A stretch of 64,000 nucleotides of DNA from Saccharina japonica. Lineage: Eukaryota > Sar > Phaeophyceae > Laminariales > Laminariaceae. The stretch lies in contig MEHQ01000511.1 in NCBI GenBank assembly GCA_008828725.1, forward strand, positions 368,897-432,896. Reading direction: 5' to 3'. This document shows positions 1 through 12,300 of the stretch, in pieces (position 1 is the first letter of the stretch; every line of letters starts with the position of its first letter). The notes beneath the pieces are model-generated. The model did no database searches, had not been told where the DNA came from, and was given only the letters and a program-made list of their open reading frames with translations. Position numbers and translations under genes: made by a program.

Positions 1-219
1 ACCCCTTGTTTCTCCCCGATCTCCCTTGCGTTTTGATCGTAACAACCGGTCGATCAAAACGATCGACTACATATACCCTGGTATATATATATATCGTCCA
101 ACCATCCTGCCCCCTTCCAAAAAATGTGGACCAACAGAGGCACCCCGCGAGGGTCTACGGCCATACGACGACTACGGCCATGCGTGAATATCGAGTACAC
201 CCTCCCCCCCCCCCCCCCC
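1..219. repeat. Segment duplicated at 6074-6295
   Basis: Positions 1-203 match 6074-6276 with no difference I could see; both end in a C run (16 and 19 C). The segment carries the poly-C end of dispersed family A and a degenerate copy of the first bases of exon 7. Confidence 0.9.
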
Positions 220-224
220 AAACA

Positions 225-276
225 ACAGATTACTCTTGGAACGGTTCCCGATCTCTAACAATGTTCTCCTTTTCTG
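225..276 (+). repeat. Dispersed repeat family C
   Basis: AACAACAGATTACTCTTGG and CGGTTCCCGATCTCTAA; related copies at 28722, 37352 and 42832. It ends just before the exon 1 acceptor. Confidence 0.6.
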
Positions 277-287
277 CTGTGCGACAG

Positions 288-344
288 GTCGGCGGGGGAC
301 CTTCGGCGCACGGACCTACGGCGGCACTCCTCAGGGCAACGCAG
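288..344 (+). CDS. Exon 1 visible (57 nt) of the LRR gene
   Basis: Follows an acceptor ending GCGACAG and ends at a GTGAGG donor. Read in phase 0 it gives 19 residues rich in Gly, Ala and Pro, and it joins the next exon in frame. The start codon is not here, so earlier exons must lie left of the window. Short and of low complexity, so this is the least certain 5' exon. Confidence 0.5.
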
Positions 345-3300
345 GTGAGGGGGCGGGGGGGGGGGGATGGGGCAGGGGCGGGGGGTGGAAGAGGAAGAAC
401 ATTAAACAAGAGACAGGACGAGGGAGAGATACGCGGTCTTGCTATATACGTTTCTCTTCCCTCGTGCGTTGAACCCTTGTTTTTTTTCTCATTGGGTGCA
501 CGGTATTAATAGTCCCTCGCTCACCTCGTGAGTCAGACACTTTGTTTATGAGCGTGAAGGAACGCCTGTTTCAATGTATGGTTCCTCAATCTGACACCCG
601 AATGTTGTCGCGTTGCCGCCGTCTTGTTTTTTTTTTGCGAACGCCGGTACAGGATAAACCGGAACAGCGGGCGGGAGCGGTGAGTCTCGTCTTCGAGAAG
701 AGGGCGATCGACCTCACCTGCAGCGAAAAGGTGGGTACTTTTTTTTGTCTTTTGACGTGTTGTGTATTTTTTGCCTGTCTGGGTTGTGAACCTTTTAGCC
801 TTGGCGTAGGCTTGCGTGGGCTATGGCCTGGTCCTGGTCCTTTTTTTTCAGTTTGCTGGAAAAGCACGTCGCCTTTTTGTTGTGTTTCGTTTTGCTCCTT
901 TTTTCAAGGCCTGATTTTTTTTTTGCTTCGACATCAGCGGCGACGACCGGCTCACCCCACCCCACCCCACCCCACCTTACCTCCCCCCTTTTCGTTCATC
1001 CCCACCATATCCCGCCCCGCCCGCCCCGCGCTCGCGCTCGGACCGTCGCAGAACGCCCGAGAACTAGTGCTTTTCTTTTCCGCGGTCCGAGGCTTCACGC
1101 GCGCAAAACCCCAGCTCCGCTCCCTCTTGGGTCTCTACCCCTCCTCTTCCGGCGGCAGCCCGGAGGAGGACTCATACGGCGACCGCCAGGAGGCGGAGCC
1201 CGGGAGGGAGCTCGGCTATTTAGACGATGATAGCGGCGGCGGCAGGGGCTTTGGGGGCGATGTCAGGGGTATCGGCGGGCACCGGTCGCCCCCCCTGATA
1301 TCGGCGGCGGCCGTAGCGACCTCGGTGGAGAGGGGGGGGAGGGGGCGCGAGCGTTCCCGCCTCCGAAGTGGTGTCGGTGGCGGCGGCGGTGGTGGTGCCG
1401 CTGCCGGGCGGCGGTATAGCGCTTCCCCGACGTTTTCCACCCGCTTCCGGGAGGGCATAGATGGGGTCGGGAGCGGGGGCGGGGCCGGCGAGCTCCAGAG
1501 GCAGCTGTCCGCCTCCAGCGGGTTCGGGCTGCAGCTGCTCAACGAGAGCGGGAGCGAGGGTGGCGGCGGGTTCCAGAGGCAGGTGTCCGCGTCCAGCGGG
1601 TTCGGGCTGCAGATGCTCCGGGAGGAGTCCAGGGAGGCGCTGGTCGGGAGGGGCGACGGGTCGACGCCGTTATCGAAGACGACCGTGCAGCAGAGGAGCT
1701 GGCTGCCACAGCAGGAGAGAGGCGCGGGTTCTGCTGCTGCTGCTGCCGATACCGCCGACACGGCCGGGGCTGTCGCTGCAGCTACCGATGGGTGGCGCGG
1801 GCGAGGGCTACATTCTATGCAGGAGGAGCCGCTGACGAAATCGGAGCCGTCTAGGATAAGGAAGAGCGGGGACGTGCACAGAGGAGGAGAGGGAGGAGGG
1901 AGGGGAGGAGGAGGGGAAGTAGGAGGGGGAGCGAATGAAGGCGGGGGCGAAAAGGCGAGAAGGAAGGGGAGCGAGGCCGGCGGGAGGATATCAAACGACG
2001 TGGCGTTTGTGCTGAGAAAGCTGTACACGGGCGGCGGACTGGACGCGCAGCAGCAAGGGTGGGACCGGATGCCGACGGACCTGTTCAACACACTCACGCT
2101 GCAGTTGGGAACGCTAAGCAAGGTTTGAGCCTGGGCACAGAGCAGAATTTCCCTTCCTCTTCCACGTGCTTAGACCAGGTTCTGACTTTATGTACGTAAG
2201 CGCCGCAAGTTCATATCGCGCAAACGACGGTCCTCACGCGTTTTTTCCCCCCCAGCATTTTCGGTTTGAGAACGACGGTTGTCACGTGTTGTGTCCCCAG
2301 CGGTTTTGATTTGAGGAGGTGGTCGTGTTCAGGTGTCGTAGATTCTTGAGTGATGCGATGTGTACCAAGGGTCGGCGATGACAGGGTCAGGGTCGCGTTA
2401 TGGTTGCAGCTACGGAACAGCACCGCACCGTGGCACGTCGCGATACGGTACGTAGACGACTCTGTATATCGTTGCCGGTAGCGACTCGGTGGTCTTCTGC
2501 CCGTGCCGTGTTTTTTTCTCCAACGCTACTCGAAGCAGCCCATGACTTTTGTTTTTTCACGTTCGGTTCCCATATGCAGCGCTGGAAGAAATCGTTCAAA
2601 CGACACGTGTGTACCATCTCCACGATGAACCGTATGCTTCGGGCCGCACGCATGTTGCACTAGAGGTACCATGGAAAGAAGAAGGCACATTCACGTCACC
2701 CAGAATGAGGCAAAACGACTGAGCCAAAGCCCGCCCGCCCGCCCGCCCCTCTGACAATTTCCAGGTCAACATGCCTCGCAACAGTCTGGAATTACTGGTC
2801 TCCCTGCGCAATCCGAATTTCTCGTGTGCGCACATGCGCTCGGTCACGGAGATAAACCTGAGCGGGAACAAACTGCGAGAGCTCCCGGAGGAAGCGCAGA
2901 GGCTCACCAGTCTTAAGTGAGAACGATATTAGATGGGACTGAAACAAATGGTTGGTTATTGCGAATCATCAAAGGGTTGGTTAATGCGAATCATCAAATG
3001 TTTGGTTCATGCGAATCATCAAATGGTTGGTTACATGAGCCGTGGGGAGTAGTAGAGTATAGTCTCGGGAGAAGAAACCCTCCGTAGGAGTTTTTTTTAA
3101 TTCGTAGGTACTTTCAATCGCTATCACAGGTATATACTTGTATTATTCTGCGCAACGAAGATAAAAACATCGTTTTCATCCATCAATTTTGACTGTTGTT
3201 TCTCCAACTCAACTCGTGGAAAGGGGTGGGAGAATAATTCACACGGATTGCGGACTCTCAATATATTCATTTTTTGGACTTCGATTGCGTATATACGTAT

Positions 3301-6300
3301 CATGTCGAAAAGCTCTCTCTCTCACCTTGCTGTCCAAACCTCTCGCGTGACCTACGGCGTTTACTTGTACGACTACGTTTTTTTTTCAATCTCCTTTCGT
3401 GTGGTCCCACGGCAAGGACCCTCCGCTTGGACAACAACAGGCTCAGCGGGCTCCCGCAAGGGTTGTTGGAGCTGACGTCTCTGACTTCCCTGGGCCTGCG
3501 ACACAACAACTTCTCGAACCTGCCCTACCGCTTCGGGGACCTTCGCTGTTTGCAGAAGCTGGACATGGGGCAGAACATGCTCAAGACGCTCCCGCCTACA
3601 ATGGCAAGCTTGTCAAAGGGTGTTTGCTTAGCAGGGCGTATGTATGTACACTCTGGTGGTTGTTTGCCTTCCCCCGAGTACTACTGCTGTACGTATCTAC
3701 TCGGGTTTATATTCGACATTTTGTGACCACCGCCCACCACGAGCAGCACCACCACACAGCACATCCACACGACCACACATACATACATACATAGAACCCC
3801 ACGGGCAGTACGAGCACTCCTTGCTGCCTCCCTTCGCTCCTCGACATGTCGCGTTTACAAAGAAAAACTTAGGTAACAGTGCACGGGCTCTATCACCCCC
3901 GAGTGAATTATACACGGTGTACACTCTGGGGTACTCGGGTACAAAATAAGGTTGTTTAAGTCATTCTCGGGTTGTTTAAGTCATACATGGGTTGTTGATG
4001 TAGGTACTATATAACAGCAGCAGTAATCAGTAGCCTACTGAGTCGCTGATCGGAAAAAATGTCGTGCTATAGCCATACTCGGGTTGATTAAGTCATACTC
4101 GGGCTGTTTAAGTCATACTCGGGTTGTTTAAGTCATACTCGAGTCGTTTAAGTCATACTCGGGCTGTTTAAGTCATACTCGGGGTTGTTTAAGTCATACT
4201 CGGGCTGCTTAAGTCATACTCGGGTTGTTTAAGTCACACTCGGGTAGGCACCTGGGTAACCCCAAAGTATGCATATACGTACATAGTACCCTACAAAACA
4301 CAGCCTTTCCAGTTTTCAAGTTCACATTTTTGTTTTAGTGACGTGGGCTTGATTAAGTACGGCAAGTGATGGAGGGTGTTAGCTTTAAACCTTTTCTATT
4401 GTTTTCAATCGGTGTGCGGTGTGGTCGTGGAGATGTTGAGGGAAAAAACACGTGAGCTTTCCTAGAAAAAAACCCCGCCGTTTTGAGTGCGTCCGTTCTC
4501 GTGTCGGCAACTACACACTCTAAATGTTTGAACCGCCAGTGCCAATCAGTCAGCTGATATTTTTATTATGTATGTATGTGCTGGGAATATGACGGGGGCA
4601 TTTTTTCAATCTTGACAAATTCGTCTCCGCTGTCCGGTCCCTATATGGCGTGGGCGTGATAATCGTTCAGCTCCTCCGTGCGTAAGTACATATCTGAAAT
4701 CGCTGCCCTTTTATCGCACAGAAGTAATGTGTCACCATTTTTTTAAGAAGTTCCGCGCCCTCACGGCGCACTCACTGCTGTCCTGCAGAGGTTTGAGGGG
4801 ACAAAAAGCTTTCAGTTTACGAATTTCACACACAGCAGCAGCAGCAGCAGCAGCAGTGTTCCTGCTTATGTATCTACTGGTATACATGCGAATTTCACAT
4901 ATTACGAGGGGCCACGTTAAATAGGACCAAATACTGTTGATAAGAAAATGTAAATGTATAGGTTTTTGTGTGTACCGTAGGTCCTATTTACTACATTAGC
5001 CCACCCCGTAAATAGTAGTTCCCGCGATAGCCTCATTGGTTGACGAAACGCACGCACTGCTTGGGGCGATCCCCTCTTCGCCTCTCTTGCTCACATTTGC
5101 CTGGTACTACTCGTACACGACACAGGGCCTGCTCACGTCGCTGAAGCACCTGAAGCTCGACGGGAACAACATGCCCCACCTGGCCATCCCTCCTCCTTTC
5201 AAGAACCCGAACAGCAAGGACACCTCGACGGGTTGGGTCAAGCGCTGGAACAGGGAGAAGAAGAAGGAGGTACGCACTATTAGTAGTAGGTGCTATATAT
5301 ATACGAAGTACACCCTGCGAATTTTCTTCCACGCTTGCGAATTTTCTTCAGCGCCTCATACATGAAACGAACGGCAGATACGTTTCTACACTTTTTGCTT
5401 TCGCAGGTTATGACTCGTCACGTATATATATACCACGAATATCATTTTGTTTTGTGACATAAATACACACACACCCTTGAGATGGCTGTTGTTGTTACCC
5501 GGAACGTCCATCATTCCATCAAACGGGACCCCTTTGCCGCTTTCTCCTTTCGACGAGGTGTTTCTTCGGAACTTTTTTTAAAACATATTGTGTACGTAAG
5601 GAAACGCTTCGGAGCGGCGGGGAAAGGGTGGGAGGGGGTTATCGTGTCATGCATCAGTAAAAAAAACCAATGACTACGTATGGTAGGGATGTGGATTGAG
5701 ATTTCCCCAAAACAGAGGAAATTCAGCAAACAGATGTCAGAGCGTCGTTTTTTTTTGTTTTCAAATCTTCTCACACTATTTCGTTATCGGCTTGAGGAAG
5801 CCCCTAGAAATGACAAAATGTCAATATGACGGGGGAGCTGGTTTGACTTTGAGGCAGCGAAGAGCGCAAGATAATGTCTCGGACACCATGATGCATTCCA
5901 CACTTTTCACCTACGGGAACACGCAGATATACACGTGTACACTGTACACGTACCCTTGTCCTTTCATGATGCCCCCCTTCTCTCTGTCTGGCCTTACCCC
6001 CCCCCCCCCCCCCTCTTGATCCAATTCCCACCCGTTCCACCCGTTCCACCCGTTCCACCCCCCCCTTCACCACACCCCTTGTTTCTCCCCGATCTCCCTT
6101 GCGTTTTGATCGTAACAACCGGTCGATCAAAACGATCGACTACATATACCCTGGTATATATATATATCGTCCAACCATCCTGCCCCCTTCCAAAAAATGT
6201 GGACCAACAGAGGCACCCCGCGAGGGTCTACGGCCATACGACGACTACGGCCATGCGTGAATATCGAGTACACCCTCCCCCCCCCCCCCCCCCCCTAGGA

Positions 6301-9300
6301 ACGGTGCTCCGTCTCGAAAAAGATGTGGACAAACGGAGCCACCGGGGAGGCAAGCGAGGGGGACCCCACCTCCTCATCAGCGGAACGCAGTTCCACCGCG
6401 TCAGTGTCCGCTAATTCCGCGCTGGTCCCGGGAACGTCCCAGTACAACAGAAGGAGGAACGCGCTAGCATCGAGAGGTTTGGGGTTGATTGATGTGTTTT
6501 CGGCGGGGGGTGTACTTCGTTTTCATGCATGGCCGTAGTCGAAATGACCATAAACGGGGGGTGTACTCCATTTTCATGCATGGCCGTAGTCGTATGACCA
6601 TAGACCCTCGCATCCCTACAATGTCGGGACGGAGCATGTCGGCTTTTCACCGACCAGGCAGACATGGCTAGCACCGAGCGCGAAGCGCCGTGAGGAATTG
6701 GGCGAGTCGCATGGAGGGTGAGCTGCATCCTGCTAAGAACCACCTGTGAGGCGGACTTGCATATGGATGACAGCTTCAATGAGTTAATTTAATTTATGGT
6801 GTGGCCACTCCCTGAGACAGCAATGGGAGCACTACGAGTATGTATCTGCCTCATGGGTGCCTTACCATATACACACTACGTGATACGACCATTCCCCTTG
6901 TGCGGAGCAAAGGTTCTCCACCCCGCACAAATGATCTAACTCGACCGCCAGCTTTGGTGACTGCCAAAAACAAAAAAACGGCACCCTGGTTGTCTAGCTC
7001 ACGCAGTGAGAGGCGTGTTTTACAGCGTCGTTGTCAACCGACGCCAACCCAACCTATAAATATATCATATATTTATAGGGGTGGGGGGGGATAAATACAC
7101 AACCCGCCGCATCTCCGTAGAACTCTTACAGTTACGTACTGAAGGAGCAACTCGCTAGCATCGAGAGGTTTGGGGGTGATTGATGTGTTCTCGAGGAGAT
7201 GGGGGGGATACATACACAACCCGCCGCATCTCCGTAGAACTCATACAGCAGTTACACGTCGTCGAGCTTGACTCAACTTAAAACGCACATATGAAATCCT
7301 ACCATGCATGATGAGCGTGTTGAAGCAGTAGCGGGTGTGGCTGGCCCCCCGGCGCCCGCCGGGTGCTTGGCTGACAAGCAGCGGTGCATAATACAATAGC
7401 AATCGGACCTGTGTATTTTGTATAAGTGTATATACGTAGGAGTCGAAATTATATTCAGTTCAATGTCTTGGTGCCATTATACGTACTGCCGTGAGTAGAC
7501 AGCAGTAGTACGGGGGACCATAGTAAACAGGACCAAATTGTGTTAGTAAAAGTAGGTAAATATATAGGTTTATGTGTTTACCGTAGGTCCTATTTACTAT
7601 GCTCCCTCGTAAATAGAGGATATTCGATTCAAGTCGGAATGGGACATGTGCACCACCCAGTCCCTAACTATAAGAAACATTTGTATATTAATATGTAATC
7701 GAAGCGTTGCTTATATTTCGGTACACATAGTGATATACCAAAACATTGTCGGAGGGGAAATATACGTGTACCTGGTACGTACAGTTTTTCCCGAATAGAT
7801 CAGCGACTGCAAAAGTTGGTGGAGTCACTCCACAGGGCGTGCGACATTTTATTTCTGCGGGTTGTCCTTTTTTTTTTCGCGAGCCGCTTGATAAGTGATG
7901 ATGATGCCGAGTCAGTCCAGTTATAGTACGTAGTAGCGCATCGCCCTTTTTTTTTCAGGGGGGGGGGGTCGTCATCGTCGAACATGAGACCTCTTCTTCT
8001 TCTTCGTGAACCCGCGCGCCTTGGTTCCCGCTGATTTTCGTTCGTATGGTGCCCAGGGATTTACGAATGGGAGGCGGCGTTAAATGCCAGCGCCGGGAAG
8101 GTGTACTACGTGAACAACGTCAACTTCGGCACGGTGAGACCTAGAACACAATAAGCCACCACCCTTACCGGGGCATTATTGCTCGAGAATTATTTGCACA
8201 CCACGCCGGATAGGTCACAATTTGTTTTCATTAATTTTGATCATCACCATCTTTTTAGTTTCCAGCTCAACTCGTATTATATATATGTAGGCGTTTTTAC
8301 CCTCATCAGCGACCTTCAGGACAAGCCGTGGGTCACATGTGTCGTCCCTTCCCCCCCCCCCCCTACAGCAGTTACACGTCGTCGAGCTTGACTCAACTTA
8401 AAACGCACATATGAAATCCTACCATGCATGATGAGCGTGTTGAAGCAGTAGCGGGTGTGGCTGGCCCCCCGGCGCCCGCCGGGTGCTTGGCTGACAAGCA
8501 GCGGTGCATAATACAATAGCAATCGGACCTGTGTATTTTGTATAAGTGTATATACGTAGGAGTCGAAATTATATTCAGTTCAATGTCTTGGTGCCATTAT
8601 ACGTACTGCCGTGAGTAGACAGCAGTAGTACGGGGGACCATAGTAAACAGGACCAAATTGTGTTAGTAAAAGTAGGTAAATATATAGGTTTATGTGTTTA
8701 CCGTAGGTCCTATTTACTATGCTCCCTCGTAAATAGAGGATATTCGATTCAAGTCGGAATGGGACATGTGCACCACCCAGTCCCTAACTATAAGAAACAT
8801 TTGTATATTAATATGTAATCGAAGCGTTGCTTATATTTCGGTACACATAGTGATATACCAAAACATTGTCGGAGGGGAAATATACGTGTACCTGGTACGT
8901 ACAGTTTTTCCCGAATAGATCAGCGACTGCAAAAGTTGGTGGAGTCACTCCACAGGGCGTGCGACATTTTATTTCTGCGGGTTGTCCTTTTTTTTTTCGC
9001 GAGCCGCTTGATAAGTGATGATGATGCCGAGTCAGTCCAGTTATAGTACGTAGTAGCGCATCGCCCTTTTTTTTTCAGGGGGGGGGGGTCGTCATCGTCG
9101 AACATGAGACCTCTTCTTCTTCTTCGTGAACCCGCGCGCCTTGGTTCCCGCTGATTTTCGTTCGTATGGTGCCCAGGGATTTACGAATGGGAGGCGGCGT
9201 TAAATGCCAGCGCCGGGAAGGTGTACTACGTGAACAACGTCAACTTCGGCACGGTGAGACCTAGAACACAATAAGCCACCACCCTTACCGGGGCATTATT

Positions 9301-12300
9301 GCTCGAGAATTATTTGCACACCACGCCGGATAGGTCACAATTTGTTTTCATTAATTTTGATCATCACCATCTTTTTAGTTTCCAGCTCAACTCGTATTAT
9401 ATATATGTAGGCGTTTTTACCCTCATCAGCGACCTTCAGGACAAGCCGTGGGTCACATGTGTCGTCCCTTCCCCCCCCCCCCCCTAAATATATTATATAT
9501 TTATAGGTTGGGTTGGCGTCGGTTGGCGACGACGCTGTAAAACACGCCTCTCATTGCGTGAGCTAGACAACCAGGGCATGTACCGTTTTTCTTTTTTTGG
9601 GCGGTCACCAAAGCTGGCGGTCGAGTTAGATAATTTGTGCAGGGTGGAGAACCTTTGCTCCGCACAAAGAGGAATGGTCGTATCACGTAGTGTGTGTATG
9701 GTAAGGCACCCACGAGGCAGATACATAGTATTACACCCCCCCCCCCCGGATATCAGATGATCTAGATCATGAGCTGCCATCATGAGCCGTTGTGCAGGAT
9801 CTGTGTCTCAGTACGTACAGATCCAACACAGGACGTCTTATGGTATGTGCTATTATCATGCAAGGTTGATATAAATACAGCTCCCACCCGGCAACGTGAG
9901 CCATTGCGGGGGACCATAGTTAATAGGACCAAACATTGTTCGTAAAAAGAGGTAAATCTGATAGGTTTTAGTGTGTACCGTAGGCCCTATTTACTACATT
10001 AGCCCACCCCGTAATAGTCAATGACAATATCGGCAATGTATATATCTGCCCCAAAACGACCTAGACAATAACTGAAAAGGGGAATCTACGATCTGTCTAT
10101 GCAAGTTCCCCATGTGAGCACTATGTCCCTAAATATAATCACCGTTTGGATTAAGTGCTAATATGCAATCCGTACTTAATAATTTGGGACAGGGCAGCAT
10201 GAAATATTCACAAATACGTACAGTAACATGATTTTTTTTTCCGCCGATGTAAAAAATTAGGACTGTACAGCAATACCGTCGTGTTATCACACGGGGTTAT
10301 AAAGATAACACACCTCCCCTTCGGGACGATTTTTTTTAGCCGACTTTCTCTCGACACAATGGGGAGAAGGTGCAAGCAAGCGCCGAGCGATGCATGCGTC
10401 GATATATATAGAAAGAAAACCTCGTCGAGATGCTTTCCATTTTCGTTGTATGTGCCCCCCCCCCCCCCCCCTGGTTTGGGGAAAACTCGACTGGGAAATT
10501 CGCCCAAGGGCATGTGATGTTTATCTTGATTAAAGTATACCGTAATAGACTGCAAGGAAAATACTACCAGACTCCTACGATCACAGTGCAGAGAGCTCTT
10601 CTTTTCGTTGTTTCGGAGTGCTTACGAGTGATCAATGTTGAAGCTCATCATGCTACACACACATTGTAGAGGAGGGCAAGGATAACAATAATGTTAATAC
10701 CCCGTATACATACGAAGTATGACAAGAAAATACACGGTAATTAGCCCAGATACTTATTGTATCATACATACGAAGTACGTTGTGATACCAGCGGCCGAGA
10801 TGAGATGTTTCCCGTGACCGTCTCATCAACCAGCCAACCAGCGACGCTGTTATATCTTATATCATATAGCTATCATATATACGTCCGTCCGTTTACTTTC
10901 TTCGCTGTACGAGTAGTTGAGCCGTTCGTTGTCGGCACGCCGGGTGGTTGACAATCCACAAGAGGGTAGTTACCGCTGCTTTGTTCACCGTCGGATGTTT
11001 ACCCTTGGCCTCTGTCTCAACCATACCAATGTGGCCGGAAATATAGTCACCATTTTGACTCTGATTCTATTATAAAGCGTTCCTTATAATAACGTCCAGA
11101 TTGGTTATGAATGACTCATCGAAACAACACAAATGTGATGTAGCTTACACTTCATCGCAACCTTCCGCACGCACCGCATATATTGACCGGTGAACGGGCG
11201 AGGTCCTTCGACACAATATACCTGTATAGTTGGTCATTTCTTAAACTGGCGACACAAACATCAGCTATTCTTGGGCGGCAATGATTTACGACAAATAAGT
11301 ACCTTCAAGCAATTTTGTCAACAGGATGTGCCCCGCCCAAACAAACACCTGCTTCACCGCGCGCTCTCGGTATACGGCCAACGAACGCAAGCACGTTGCT
11401 CCAACAATCACCGGATTGCTTGCCAAATGCCTCTTACGTTTTTGAAACTCCTCGGTTACCGTATATATACGACGCCCCTTTTTTATTTGTTCGGCCAAAA
11501 CAGGCTCCGGCGATGCCCACGTGCATGGACCGCCTGGGAGACATGTCGAACCTCGTGACGCTGAAGCTCAGCCAGAACAAGCTCCGATCTCTGCCGAGCA
11601 GGTGCGACAACACAGACAGGTCCAAAGGTACTGCTGTAGAAGGAAAAATCCGGTGTATTTATAAAAAAAAGGGGAAAAAAAAAAGAAAAAAAGAAAGAAG
11701 AAGACACCTCACCTATATATGAGATCGAAACTTTCCCTCAACAAGACTCACGTAATTACTTCGTATGATATGTATAATGTTTGCAAGCTGCGTGTGAGTG
11801 ATACTTCCAACCGCGCCTGCTACGTACAGGGTGTGTGTGTGTCTTTTATACGTACGGCAGTAGTGTGTCTGGCGCGCGCACACGCGATTTGCGTGGGTGT
11901 TTGCAGCAAAGCTTGTTGCATTTTTTTTTTTTTTTGGAATGCACCATCTGCACGGTCTACACTACGAGGGGGGTGCACAAAGCAATCGCTGCGTCGAAAC
12001 AAATGTTGTCCATCTGTTTTTTTTTTTTTTGCCATATATCCCCTCTCCTGTCAAAATTAATGAAATGAACACTATTCCTGTCAAAATTAATGAAATGAAC
12101 ACTATTGCGACAGACCCTATTAAATAAGACCAAACCTTGTTTCGTAGCAAAAATAGGGAATTATATAGGTGTTTGATGGTGCAGCCGGTCCTTTTTACTG
12201 CGGTCCCTCGCAAATAGCCCAAGTCATTCATTTAATTAGTTATTTTCATCCATCCTTACGTACCCTTATCTATTTCCTAATTACTGTACGTAGCTATTTG

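Larger units (their letters stand above)
7244..8363. repeat. 1,120-bp tandem duplication, copy 1
   Basis: Identical by eye to 8364-9483 except for one C in the terminal C run. Contains an M1 MITE, a T-rich tract and the WW-like exon. Confidence 0.95.
8364..9483. repeat. 1,120-bp tandem duplication, copy 2
   Basis: Offset is exactly 1,120 from copy 1. Both copies end in a 13-14 nt C run. Confidence 0.95.

Noticed and set aside
542..2128. A single uninterrupted 528-codon gene
   Set aside because: The middle (731-1114) is T-rich, has strong donor and acceptor sites, and both sides are in phase 0, so it is better read as two exons and an intron. An ATG at 542 as start is also unsupported.
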